The notes beneath the pieces were generated by a model. The model saw only the letters and a list, made by a program, of their open reading frames with translations. It made no database searches and was not told the DNA's origin. A stretch of 64,000 nt of DNA from JACPVF01 sp964502095 (GTDB lineage Bacteria > Chloroflexota > Anaerolineae > Anaerolineales > Villigracilaceae): positions 13,844-77,843 of the forward strand of contig CAZCUF010000013.1 of the NCBI GenBank assembly GCA_964502095.1. Direction: 5' to 3'. The position numbers and the translations under genes are program-made. Shown here piece after piece: positions 40,508 through 49,682 of this stretch. The first letter of the stretch is position 1. The number at the start of each line of letters is the position of its first letter.

Positions 40508-40635
40508 CACCGACAAAACTCGCAACAATTTTCTCAGCATCGGTATCACCGCTTTTATAGGGGCGCAATCGCTTCGCCATCTGAAACCCATCCCCCCTTC
40601 CCTCGTAGACCTCCATAACCCAAGAGGAGAAACCC

Positions 40636-41580
40636 ATGCCAAACATCCTTGAATCCCAAAACCTCGCCAAAAACTACGGAGACTTCGCCGCCGTGAAGGG
40701 AATTTCATTCGACATCAAGGAGGGCGAGATATTCAGCCTGCTCGGTCCGAACGGCGCGGGAAAGACGACGACCATTTCGATGCTTTCGACTCTTTATACT
40801 CCCACCTCTGGCGACGCGACCATCGGCGGACATTCGATCACCAAGGAGCCGATGGCGGTCAAGAAAGTGATCGGTGTGGTTCCACAGGAAATTGCTCTGT
40901 ACGAAGACCTCACCGCGAGAGAGAATCTCGTCTTCTGGGGGCAGATGTACGGACTCGGCGGCAAGTCCCTCAACAGCCGCGTGGACGAGGTATTGGAGCA
41001 GATCGGTTTGACCGATAAAGCGAAGAACCGAGTCAAAACCTATTCGGGCGGGATGAAACGCCGCGTCAACATCGGAGTGGGACTGCTCCACAAGCCGCGC
41101 CTGCTCTTCATGGACGAGCCAACCGTCGGCATTGATCCGCAATCGCGCCGCGCGATTCTGGATACGGTCAAAGACCTCAACCAACAGGGCATGACCGTTT
41201 TATACACGACTCATTACATGGAAGAAGCCGCCGAACTCTCCAACCGCGTCGGAATCATTGACCACGGCGAACTCATCGCGCTCGGCACGCAGGACGAACT
41301 CACCAAACAAGTTGGCGAGACCGAAACGCTCATCCTGCACATTGGCGAGAACGAAGACCCCGAAGCGCTCGCCAAAGCATTGAGCGGAGTCGAAGGCGTG
41401 CAAAAAGCGGATGTGACCGATCACCAAGTCAGCGTCATCACGGCAGATGCGAAAGATATTCTCGCGGCGGTGGTGAGCAAAGCCAACGAACGCGGCATCA
41501 AAATCCGCTCGATGGATATCCGCGAGCCGAATCTCGAAGCGGTGTTTCTTCACTTAACGGGGAGAGCGTTAAGGGATTAG
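40636..41580 (+). CDS. ABC transporter ATP-binding protein (DrrA/ABC-2 type)
   Basis: A 314-residue ATPase with Walker A 'GPNGAGKTTTI', signature 'YSGGMKRRVNIG', Walker B 'LLFMDEPTVGID' and the H-loop in 'LYTTHYMEEA'. The ~85-residue C-terminal extension is the type found with ABC-2 permeases in drug or lipid exporters. It powers the two permeases downstream. AGAGGAG precedes the start. Confidence 0.94.
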   Translation: MPNILESQNLAKNYGDFAAVKGISFDIKEGEIFSLLGPNGAGKTTTISMLSTLYTPTSGDATIGGHSITKEPMAVKKVIGVVPQEIALYEDLTARENLVFWGQMYGLGGKSLNSRVDEVLEQIGLTDKAKNRVKTYSGGMKRRVNIGVGLLHKPRLLFMDEPTVGIDPQSRRAILDTVKDLNQQGMTVLYTTHYMEEAAELSNRVGIIDHGELIALGTQDELTKQVGETETLILHIGENEDPEALAKALSGVEGVQKADVTDHQVSVITADAKDILAAVVSKANERGIKIRSMDIREPNLEAVFLHLTGRALRD

Positions 41581-41669
41581 CAAGTGGAAAGTGGAAATTG
41601 CTCCACTCGCTACTTTCCACTTGCTACTCTTTGCTTTTCAGCTATCACACATTCCACACAGAGTATCTC

Positions 41670-42929
41670 ATGACCAAACTCCTCCTCATCGGCTTCAAAG
41701 ACCTCACCCTCATGTTCCGCGACCGCGCCGCGCTCACGTTCATGCTCCTCGCGCCGTTCCTGCTCACCATCGGCATGGGATTCGTCTCGGGCCGTTTCAG
41801 CGGCGGCTCGACGGGGCTTTCCGATATTCCCGTCGTCATCGTCAATCTGGATCAGAAGGATTTGGGGAATACGCTCGTAGATTTATTCAACTCGGCTGAT
41901 CTGGCTGAATTGGTGGAACCCGCTTCAATGTCCGACCCCGAAGCGGCTCGCCGATTAATTGACGATGACCAAGCCTCAGCCGCGATCATCATCCCCGAAG
42001 GATTTACCGACAGCATCATCCCCGCGGAAGGGACGGCTATCGATTTAAACGCCGTTCAGCCTGATCCCGTTCAAATCGAAGTGTATGCCAATCCCTCGCG
42101 TCCCACCAGCGCGGGCGTTATTAAAGCCATCGTGGATGAATTCCTCTCGCGCGTCGAGGAGGGACGGGTCAGCGCCATCACCTCGATGGTCGGGTTGATG
42201 CAAAGCGGTTTGTTGAATCCGCAAGATATGAGGAACGAAATGCAAGAGTTGTTCATGAACGCGAACGATTCGGATTCAACCGCCATCACGCTCAAGACAG
42301 ACACCGAAGGCGCGAAAGCCATTCAATTCGATCTGCTTGCCTACTTCGCGCCCGGCATGGCGTTGATGTTCCTGATGTACACCGTTTCGTACGGCGGACG
42401 TTCCATTCTCGCCGAACGCTCACAAGGGACATTGCCGCGCTTGTTGGTCTCGCCCACGAGCAACCTGCAGGTGTTGGGCGGCAAAGTGTTGGGAATATTC
42501 TTCATGGGCGTGGCGCAGGTTGGGATATTGATCGCCGCCTCGACGCTGTTCTTCCAAGTGCAATGGGGCGATGCGCTTGGAGTTGCGGCATTAATTCTCG
42601 CGGCAGTCTTCGGCGCGTCAGGCTGGGGCTTGTTGATCACTGCTTTTGCCCGCACGCCCGCGCAAGTTGGCAGTACGGGCACGGCGGTCATGCTCATCTT
42701 CGGTATTCTCGGCGGCAGTTTCATCCAACTCGATAATTTCCCGCCGTTCATGCAAACCCTCAGCAAGATCACGCCCAACGCCTGGGGCCTGGACGGTTTC
42801 ATCACTCTCGCGCTCGGCGGGACGCTCAAGAATTTAATTGAACCGATCACTGCCCTGCTCATCATGGGCGCGGTTCTGTTCGCGGTCTCTGTTGTGCTGT
42901 TCAACCGCAACGGGTTGGTGCAGAAATGA
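41670..42929 (+). CDS. ABC-2 type permease
   Basis: A 419-residue exporter permease. The first transmembrane helix (~15-40) is followed by a large extracytoplasmic domain (~45-220), then five helices, as in the YhgE/DrrB-like ABC-2 group. I start it at 41670, where 'TKLLLIGFKDLTLMFRDRA' begins; the longer upstream frame reads through TTTCCACTTG repeats. Substrate unknown. Confidence 0.9.
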   Translation: MTKLLLIGFKDLTLMFRDRAALTFMLLAPFLLTIGMGFVSGRFSGGSTGLSDIPVVIVNLDQKDLGNTLVDLFNSADLAELVEPASMSDPEAARRLIDDDQASAAIIIPEGFTDSIIPAEGTAIDLNAVQPDPVQIEVYANPSRPTSAGVIKAIVDEFLSRVEEGRVSAITSMVGLMQSGLLNPQDMRNEMQELFMNANDSDSTAITLKTDTEGAKAIQFDLLAYFAPGMALMFLMYTVSYGGRSILAERSQGTLPRLLVSPTSNLQVLGGKVLGIFFMGVAQVGILIAASTLFFQVQWGDALGVAALILAAVFGASGWGLLITAFARTPAQVGSTGTAVMLIFGILGGSFIQLDNFPPFMQTLSKITPNAWGLDGFITLALGGTLKNLIEPITALLIMGAVLFAVSVVLFNRNGLVQK

Positions 42930-43119
42930 CCGTTTACCACGAAGGGTACGAAGAGCACAAAGTTTGGTTGAACGATGATCGTGATTCTTTGTTTAAGACC
43001 ATCACGAATGATGGTCGAGAAGGAAGCGTCACATTACGCTGTACATTAAACCTTCGTGGTCGTTGTGTCACTTCGACAGGCTCAGTGCAGAGCCTTTGTG
43101 GTTGATGGAGTTGAACTAC
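42930..43119. repeat. Intergenic repeats between permease genes
   Basis: 190 bp holding short repeats, among them CTTCGACAGGCTCAGTGCAGAG (43070-43091), which shares its core with the aroA insertion and 10934. No gene is visible. Confidence 0.55.
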
Positions 43120-44316
43120 ATGAAAAAGATTTTCGCCATCGCATGGAAAGACGCCATCATCCGTTTCGCCAGCCCATTCGAGTTGTTGTTCTTCATCGTC
43201 CTGCCGATTGTGTTCACCTTCCTAATCGCGGGCGGGACGCCCTCCAACAACGACGATAACCGCGTCCTTTTATCGGTTGTGGACGAGTCTCAAACGGCGA
43301 TCTCGGAACAGATCATCGGCGAATTGAAAAATTCGACCGCGGTTCGTCCCGAGGTGATGACGCGCGATGAAGCGCAGAGTCAATTCGATGACCGCCGCGC
43401 CGACGCGGTGTTCATCATCCCTGCGGGAGTTGATATCGCGTCGTTGCAAGGCGGTTCCGCCGAAGTGGAGATGCTCCAACAGCCCAACAACATCAACGCG
43501 GACATCGCTCGACGCGCCATCTTAACCGCCATCCGCCATGTGAGCAGTTCCGTTTCCGCCGCGCAAAATGCGGTGAATCAACGTGAAGCGAAACAGCCCT
43601 TTGCATCCGATGCGGAGAAACAGGTTTATTTTGAAAGTTCGCTCGAACTCGCGCAGGAAATTCAAGGCGACGCGCCCGAACGTGTGACCGTTATCGAAGG
43701 GGCAACGCCCGATCAAGTGGACTACGACCCGCGCGCCAATTCGTCGGCAGGGCAATTGATCACATGGGTATTCATCCCCCTATTCGGCATTTCAGTCTTG
43801 TTTGCAAGCGAGCGGCAGGGTGGGACGTTGCGCCGCCTGCTCATAACTCCATCCTCTAAGGCAACATTTTTACTTGGTACCATCTCGGGCCAGGTGGCGA
43901 TGGCGCTCGTGCAAATGCTTTTGTTGGTCGGCTTTGCGATTCTGATCATGAAAGTGAACTGGGGACGCGATCCGTTGGCATTGTTCGTCATCCTGTTTGC
44001 ATCCGCGCTTGCGGCGGCGGCATTTGGCACCACGCTGGGAACGTTCATCAAGACCGAGGGTCAGGCGAACGGGTTGAGCATTATATTCGGCATGGTTATG
44101 GCGCTCATGGGCGGATGTTGGTATCCGCTGGAACTATTCCCCGCGGCGATTCAAAACGTTGTGAAGATACTCCCCACCACGTGGGCGATGCAAGGGATGC
44201 TTGATCTTGTTTCACGCGGCGGAGGCTTGATCAATGTTTTACCTGAAGCGGGAGCCCTGCTGGGTTTCGCGGTGATCTTTTTTAGCGTGGGGGTTTGGCG
44301 ATTCCGATACGAGTAA
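43120..44316 (+). CDS. ABC-2 type permease (second subunit)
   Basis: A 398-residue permease of the same build as its upstream partner: first helix at ~18-40 ('LLFFIVLPIVFTFLIAGG'), an extracytoplasmic domain, then five helices with 'LFASERQGGTLRRLLITPSS'. It probably forms a heterodimer with the previous permease. Start at 43120 after GGAG; 43105 is possible. Confidence 0.9.
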   Translation: MKKIFAIAWKDAIIRFASPFELLFFIVLPIVFTFLIAGGTPSNNDDNRVLLSVVDESQTAISEQIIGELKNSTAVRPEVMTRDEAQSQFDDRRADAVFIIPAGVDIASLQGGSAEVEMLQQPNNINADIARRAILTAIRHVSSSVSAAQNAVNQREAKQPFASDAEKQVYFESSLELAQEIQGDAPERVTVIEGATPDQVDYDPRANSSAGQLITWVFIPLFGISVLFASERQGGTLRRLLITPSSKATFLLGTISGQVAMALVQMLLLVGFAILIMKVNWGRDPLALFVILFASALAAAAFGTTLGTFIKTEGQANGLSIIFGMVMALMGGCWYPLELFPAAIQNVVKILPTTWAMQGMLDLVSRGGGLINVLPEAGALLGFAVIFFSVGVWRFRYE

Positions 44317-44456
44317 GTTCAACTTGCCTCGATCCCAGCTTTCGCTTCCTGCAAAAGATGCTTATGATTTGGCTTTCGTTGAATCTCGTTTCCTTCATGT
44401 GGAGCGCTCCCTGGCTTATGTTGCCAAGAGTTTTCCACTTCCGAAGCGGGAAAGGA

Positions 44457-45293
44457 TTAAAAACCTGCCAGAAATCGCGCGGCATCTTGAATCCAGTGAA
44501 ATGCGATGGCGGATTCGAGTCCGCGGCGGCGCGCCAGAATCAACGGCGGCAGTCCCCAGAGGAACGCTAGCGCGGCGCCCATGACCAATGCCGTCAGCGG
44601 CGACTGGATGAACAGATCGTCAAAATGTGAGTACGTATGCGTGAGCATTGCCAGCAAACCTGCCAGCCAGACCGCCTGTTGTGGCAGTGAGTTTCGCAGT
44701 GTCAGCCAGAGCAAGCCCCAGAAGGCGAAACGGTAGATGACTTCTTCGACTACGCCCGGTTGAAAGGCATCCAATATGGCTCTCATAGGATTTTGCCATT
44801 GAACTGACTGTCCCTGGGTCATCTGCAGGGCAAAGACGTTCAGAATAGCCAGCGGCAGGCCAATGCTTAATCCTATTAGAATGCCTCGACTCGTTTCCCG
44901 CCAGTTGCCATTGGCGATATGAAGTTGCACCGGTCCGCCCAGACGCATGATCGCGAGTCCGCCCAGAGTTGCCAGAAATGTGAATCCGCCTCGCACCCAT
45001 GCCTGCCCAATATTGTGGCGCACAACTCCAAAAAACGGATACGGTGAAAAGAGCGTGGCATGCACCATCCCGACGCCAATCAATGTGCCCAAAACCAATG
45101 CAGTAATCCAATCGCCCCGTTGTAGATTACGATAGCCTTTTAAAAGAATGAAAAGCGCGCCCGCAACGGTCAGAGTATCGAAAATTTCAAATGTGCGCGG
45201 CGCTGGGATCGAGGAAGCCAGCCAGGCGCGCGCAAAGAATATCGTTATGATTGCCGCAAGAAGCAGGAAGAAGGCAGCGTATTTATTTTTCAT
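44457..45293 (-). CDS. CPBP-family intramembrane metalloprotease
   Basis: A 278-residue membrane protein with about seven helices. The CPBP (CAAX protease/Abi) motifs are present: 'EEVIYRFAFWG' and a later His in 'LTHTYSHFDD'. Last gene of a ten-gene minus-strand cluster. It starts inside the stop of the gene upstream (ATGA overlap). Confidence 0.83.
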   Translation of the reverse strand: MKNKYAAFFLLLAAIITIFFARAWLASSIPAPRTFEIFDTLTVAGALFILLKGYRNLQRGDWITALVLGTLIGVGMVHATLFSPYPFFGVVRHNIGQAWVRGGFTFLATLGGLAIMRLGGPVQLHIANGNWRETSRGILIGLSIGLPLAILNVFALQMTQGQSVQWQNPMRAILDAFQPGVVEEVIYRFAFWGLLWLTLRNSLPQQAVWLAGLLAMLTHTYSHFDDLFIQSPLTALVMGAALAFLWGLPPLILARRRGLESAIAFHWIQDAARFLAGF

Positions 45294-46369
45294 CGTTTCG
45301 TCCCTTGTGTCTGGTCAATATTTTTCAAATAACGGTCGAAAAATTCGAGACACGCCAAATTTACATTCCGCAAATAGCCCTCGCGATCATGATTGGTTTG
45401 CCCGCCTTCGAACAACCTTGTCAATAGCGGACTGGCAAGCGCCAGATCGGTCAATGAAAAGTGACCCGCGCCCGAAAAATGCAGGTTATGCACATTCTCG
45501 GATGTATTGGAGATGAATTCGTAGTTTCTGGCATATTGCGACCATTCCGAGAGATGATCCCAGGAACTATCCGAATAGATGTTCAGCGTCGGTACGAGAT
45601 AGGGTTGGTCCGTCCACACGAACTTCTCGTTTTCAACGCCGATGATGTCGTAGAAGAATGGGGATTCGAGCGCGATAACTGCATCTACGTCGTTCCGCTG
45701 TCGTGGTATGGCTAGCATCGCAGAACCACCAAGGGAGTGGCCGATCGCGCCGATTGTAGCCGTGTCAACCAATGCGTAAACGCCCGTATTCTTGTTCGCC
45801 GCGTTTGCCGTAATTGTGTCAATCACAAAGTTAATATCGTCTGTGCGGGTTTTCATCCACTCCCCGTAAAGGCGATAGCTCTGTTCCTTGTCCTTTTTTG
45901 CATTTTCCCGCTGAATGTCTTTGAAATATTCTTCGTTGATCAAGGTGATATGACCCGCTTCATCTTTTGTCCAGAGCGTGTGATACGGATGACCGATGGA
46001 GGCAACAACATAGCCGTGACTTGCCAGTTCAAGATAGAGGGATTCGTTGCTATTTTCCGTGCCAAGCCCTCCGTGTGAAAATACTACAAGGGGGAATTTT
46101 TCACCATCCTTTGCATCTTCCGGAAACCAGAAGACGACATTGACCTTTCTATTTTCGCCGCTCTCGTTGAATCCTTCGATGCGATTTGGGTCAATGTAGG
46201 TGTGGCGAACTGTGACTACTTTGTATGATCCGCTGGGGGCGATCGGTCGGTACGGTGGGAATAATGCCAGAATGCTCAAGGCAATGATTAGGATTGTTCC
46301 AATTCCGATTCTAGCCGCAATTTTCCTGCGGCGTTCGGCGGCGGACTGTTGATGATTAGGAATGTTCAT
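45290..46369 (-). CDS. Alpha/beta hydrolase (PAF-acetylhydrolase/dienelactone type)
   Basis: A 359-residue hydrolase with an N-terminal membrane anchor (~20-42). The nucleophile is in 'GHSLGGSA', with 'VVFSHGGLG' as oxyanion region and a His in 'GAGHFSLTD'. Members cleave short acyl esters, phospholipid acetyl groups or polyesters. It probably acts outside the membrane. It begins 6 bp after the gene upstream. Confidence 0.87.
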   Translation of the reverse strand: MNIPNHQQSAAERRRKIAARIGIGTILIIALSILALFPPYRPIAPSGSYKVVTVRHTYIDPNRIEGFNESGENRKVNVVFWFPEDAKDGEKFPLVVFSHGGLGTENSNESLYLELASHGYVVASIGHPYHTLWTKDEAGHITLINEEYFKDIQRENAKKDKEQSYRLYGEWMKTRTDDINFVIDTITANAANKNTGVYALVDTATIGAIGHSLGGSAMLAIPRQRNDVDAVIALESPFFYDIIGVENEKFVWTDQPYLVPTLNIYSDSSWDHLSEWSQYARNYEFISNTSENVHNLHFSGAGHFSLTDLALASPLLTRLFEGGQTNHDREGYLRNVNLACLEFFDRYLKNIDQTQGTKR

Positions 46370-46375
46370 ATTCGC

Positions 46376-47170
46376 TCACGCTTTCTCAATGAAGTCGGAG
46401 ATCTTGTGACCGCTTTCGACAAGCTCCTTCAACCGCTGGATGAATCGCGCGGCGGGAGCGCCATCCACGATGTCGTGATCGAGGCTGATCGTCACGCACA
46501 GATATTCATGATTCTCAAGTTGTCCATTGACGAGCGTTGGTTTCTTCGCAATGCCCCCAAGCGTGATTTGAAGCGTATGAATGGGGACGGGAATTCCCCA
46601 GCCGCCCCCGTCTCCGAACATGCCGACGGAGGTGAGGGAGACTGTGCCGTTCATCTCCTTCAACCAATGGGGATTCTTGAACAGCGCGCCCAGAAATAAA
46701 CGGCGGATGAATGCGGGCAGGAGCACGAACCAGCCGATGAAATTTGCTTCTCGTCCGCTTTCGTGTTCAGCCTGAAAGGCGCGAATCTCCTCGTGGATCT
46801 CGCGCAGAGTTTTCCTGTTGACCGCCCGAAGAATGTGCGGACGGATGATCTTGCGACCGTCTACTTCAACTTCGAACATGGTGTTCACATCAACATCGTG
46901 AAAGATGACAAGTTTTTCGCGCCATGCGCGATAGGCTTGCATGGGCTTGTTTGCGTCCACAGCCTGCCCAAGACAGGAAGCGATAAAGGCAGTAAATGAA
47001 AGCGCTTCGCCAGTCTTCGCCTTATGCTCGCGGATCAACCTCCGCGCGTCGGTCACATCCATCTCCACCAAGCCGTGGATGAGATGTTTCTGCTTTGCCA
47101 GCCGCCCGCCGTCCGCCATCAGGCGGCGGATCTTTGGAAAGGGGATCACCTGATAATTTTCGCTCTTCAT
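46376..47170 (-). CDS. 2-oxoacid dehydrogenase acyltransferase (E2) catalytic-domain protein
   Basis: A 264-residue protein matching the CoA-dependent acyltransferase domain of E2 subunits, with the catalytic His-Asp stretch 'LDHDIVDGAPAARFI'. It lacks the lipoyl and E1/E3-binding domains found in true E2 proteins and no dehydrogenase genes are near. A stand-alone acyltransferase role in the neighbouring lipid or glycolipid-like genes is possible. It lies 3 bp from the glycosyltransferase. Confidence 0.84.
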   Translation of the reverse strand: MKSENYQVIPFPKIRRLMADGGRLAKQKHLIHGLVEMDVTDARRLIREHKAKTGEALSFTAFIASCLGQAVDANKPMQAYRAWREKLVIFHDVDVNTMFEVEVDGRKIIRPHILRAVNRKTLREIHEEIRAFQAEHESGREANFIGWFVLLPAFIRRLFLGALFKNPHWLKEMNGTVSLTSVGMFGDGGGWGIPVPIHTLQITLGGIAKKPTLVNGQLENHEYLCVTISLDHDIVDGAPAARFIQRLKELVESGHKISDFIEKA

Positions 47171-47173
47171 TGT

Positions 47174-48433
47174 TCATGCTCCCAAATATTGCCCGATGAT
47201 CTTCACGGCATTGCGGATGCCATCCTCGGCGCGGATCGCTTTCCCGATTGAACATGCCCGCTCCCTCATGTTCTTGTCTGTGACTGCGCTATGAATCGCG
47301 TTCGCCAGCGCGTCGGCTGTCAATGTTGAAGCGCGGATGGGTTCGGTTCCCGCGCCAAGCGACCTGACTCGGTTTCCCCAAAAGGGTTGGTCCACCGTAA
47401 ACGGAACAATGACCGATGGCGCGCCCGCGCGCAAACCCTCCGCGGTTGTCCCTGCGCCACCGTGATGCGTAACCGCCGCCATGCGCGGGAAGAGCCAGCC
47501 ATGCGGCGCGGAATCCAACACGAACACATTCTTTGGGACATTCATCGCGTTCATGCCGCCCCAGCCGGTGGCAATCACTCCGCGTTGACTTGTTTTCGCC
47601 AAAGCATCCAGCACGATCTTTGTGAAGCGTTCGGGGTCGTGTCCCGCCATGCTTCCGAAGCCAACATAAACAGGCGCTTCACCTTGATCTAAAAATTTTT
47701 CCAACTCAATTGGCGAATGCCATTCGTTTGCGTCCTCCTGAAACCAATACCCAACGACGTGCGCGCTATCCCCCCAATCGCGCGGACGCGGAATCACCGT
47801 CGGGCTGTACGCGCCCAACAAAGGCGTGGAGGTCAGCGAGCGATAAAAATCCGAACTGCGAAGCGGTTGTAATCTATGCCGCTTCCGAAACTCGTTTACA
47901 AATGGGCGATACCATTGCCAGATCACTTCCAACATGACCAAGCCCGAAAGACGATTGAAACGCCTGCCCAGATTCTTTTGAATGGGAAACCCCGCGCCCG
48001 CGAAATCGCCGGTCGGAAGCGTTGGCGTCGGCTCGATCAGTATCAGCGGGATGCTCAAAATCTCTGCAATTGTTTTTCCAAATGGCGCAAAAACAGCGAG
48101 CGTGATGAACGCATCCGCCTTACGGCTGGCTGTGAGCGCGTCTTCCGCCATTTGGGTTGCGATCGGTCCCAGCATTTTCCGCATTGCGACGATGGATCGA
48201 ATTGGATTCGCGCCGCTTCGTTCCATGAAGTCCCGCCCCGTCTCGCCTGCCATAATTTTCTGCACATCGCCGCGCAGTGGATGAAAGGGCAGGTCATATT
48301 CCGCACTCAGGTTTGCAAAGTTCTGCGGCGCGGCTACCACAACATCGAAGCCAGCGTTCTGCAAGCCATGTCCGAATCGAACGCAGGGCTGGATATCGCC
48401 TTGCGACCCTGCGCCAAAGATGACGACGCGCAT
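47174..48433 (-). CDS. Glycosyltransferase, UDP-glucuronosyl/sterol glucosyltransferase type
   Basis: A 419-residue GT1-family enzyme. It begins 'VVIFGAGSQGDIQPCV' and carries the nucleotide-sugar signature 'THHGGAGTTAEGLRAGAPSVIVPFTVDQPFWGNRV'. Relatives add sugars to sterols, lipids or polyketides. The start at 48433 follows AGGAGGAG; an upstream TTG would include the ribosome site. Confidence 0.92.
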   Translation of the reverse strand: MRVVIFGAGSQGDIQPCVRFGHGLQNAGFDVVVAAPQNFANLSAEYDLPFHPLRGDVQKIMAGETGRDFMERSGANPIRSIVAMRKMLGPIATQMAEDALTASRKADAFITLAVFAPFGKTIAEILSIPLILIEPTPTLPTGDFAGAGFPIQKNLGRRFNRLSGLVMLEVIWQWYRPFVNEFRKRHRLQPLRSSDFYRSLTSTPLLGAYSPTVIPRPRDWGDSAHVVGYWFQEDANEWHSPIELEKFLDQGEAPVYVGFGSMAGHDPERFTKIVLDALAKTSQRGVIATGWGGMNAMNVPKNVFVLDSAPHGWLFPRMAAVTHHGGAGTTAEGLRAGAPSVIVPFTVDQPFWGNRVRSLGAGTEPIRASTLTADALANAIHSAVTDKNMRERACSIGKAIRAEDGIRNAVKIIGQYLGA

Positions 48434-48534
48434 GGTTGGATGACTCCTCCTCAAGGTTGACTCAAGGCGTCAGGCGGCGAATCAACCCTCCCGTCGGTTT
48501 GATTCGCCCGTCGTCAGCCTTTATCTCCACTGAA

Positions 48535-48717
48535 TCATTTCCGATCCTGTTTGCGAATGTTCATTGCGGCGAAAATGTACCATCCGATGAAAACGCCCGC
48601 GAGCGCTCCGCCTAACATTGCAAGCAGATCGTTCTCGATGACCGGGATGAAGGATGCGCCAAACAACGCTCCGACGATCAATCCCAAAACGACGTAGAGA
48701 CCGAATTTGTTGTTCAT
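48535..48717 (-). CDS. Small membrane protein
   Basis: 60 residues with two hydrophobic helices ('YVVLGLIVGALFGASFI', 'LGGALAGVFIGWYIFAA') and a basic C-terminus. No family recognised. AAGGAGT precedes the ATG. Confidence 0.7.
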   Translation of the reverse strand: MNNKFGLYVVLGLIVGALFGASFIPVIENDLLAMLGGALAGVFIGWYIFAAMNIRKQDRK

Positions 48718-48742
48718 TTTTACTCCTTCAGGACTTACGCGT

Positions 48743-48793
48743 AATTGGCGTTCTCTAACGCCAATTGCCCAGCCAGCGCGTTAGAGAACGCGC
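48743..48793. repeat. Two-hairpin dispersed element, copy 2
   Basis: AATTGGCGTT-CTCT-AACGCCAATT and, 9 bp on, GCGCGTT-AGAG-AACGCGC. It is the inverse of the element at 36989-37030. It supplies the last residues ('RVL') and stop of the gene at 48781. Confidence 0.85.
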
Positions 48794-49671
48794 TCTACGT
48801 AAGGTTGTGCGTAAGCCTCATCCTTGATATTTCTGAGCAATAGGACAACCATCACAAGGTTGGCGATGGCGATGATCGGAAATACCGCGACTTCCACCAT
48901 GCTGATCGCAACCCCAACGCGCAACATGTTGAGGCTCATCATACTGACGGCAACGCCCATGGTCAGAAACTTCATCAACCCGATAGACGCCAGCAGGTAT
49001 CCCCAGGCAAGGCGGCGCAGAAGCAGGATGCCCGACATCACACAGAGCGGGACGATGAGTCCCAAATCCATCGCCTGAATGAACATGCTGGTTGTGTTTT
49101 CCAGCGTGGGAATGGCGTTCGGCGCGAATGTTGCGGCGATGCGTCCCAGCCATGCCAGCGAGAGAAACGCGGCGGCAAAGAAGAGCAGTCCGGCGATCCA
49201 GCCGCGCGGCAGTTTTTCAGAGAAATGAGATGGAAGAGTCTTGAGGTCAAATGACATCATGCTCAAAATGAAGGCAAACAGACTCAGGCTGAACAACGCC
49301 ACATAAACCAGAAAGAGTTTGTTGTATGCTGCGCCGAAACACATTGTGATGTAGGTGTAAAGGATGAAGCCAAGCGTGCCCGTCATGAGCAGGCGTCCGC
49401 GCAGGGAGCCGCGCAGGGTCAGCCAAAATGAGATTGCCAGCAACGGCAGACCCAGCGCCAGCGTCACCAGATCGTTGGCTTGCATCTGCGCGGCGGAGCT
49501 GACCGTGTCCCAGTAATAGAGTCCGCGCGCGTTGATGGTCACTTGTTCGCCGCGGAAGTTCGTTACGGCGTAGGGGTTTCCCTCGCCCGGCATCAAGCCA
49601 GCCAATGTTGCGATGAGGGTCAGAAGAAATATCGCGGGGACGAGCCACTTGAGAGGGGAATTGTTGTTCAT
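48781..49671 (-). CDS. Multi-pass membrane protein
   Basis: A 296-residue protein with about eight hydrophobic segments and one soluble loop after the first helix ('NFRGEQVTINARGLYYWD'). I do not recognise the family. The end is encoded by the two-hairpin repeat. GAAAAAACGC lies before the start and the ribosome site is weak. It overlaps nothing and is 11 bp from the next gene upstream. Confidence 0.75.
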   Translation of the reverse strand: MNNNSPLKWLVPAIFLLTLIATLAGLMPGEGNPYAVTNFRGEQVTINARGLYYWDTVSSAAQMQANDLVTLALGLPLLAISFWLTLRGSLRGRLLMTGTLGFILYTYITMCFGAAYNKLFLVYVALFSLSLFAFILSMMSFDLKTLPSHFSEKLPRGWIAGLLFFAAAFLSLAWLGRIAATFAPNAIPTLENTTSMFIQAMDLGLIVPLCVMSGILLLRRLAWGYLLASIGLMKFLTMGVAVSMMSLNMLRVGVAISMVEVAVFPIIAIANLVMVVLLLRNIKDEAYAQPYVERVL

Positions 49672-49682
49672 GCGTTTTTTCC

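Noticed and set aside
44324..44584. Plus-strand frame downstream of the ABC exporter with protein-like codons
   Set aside because: It overlaps the CPBP gene, begins with a TTG without a ribosome site and matches nothing I know; possibly a gene fragment.
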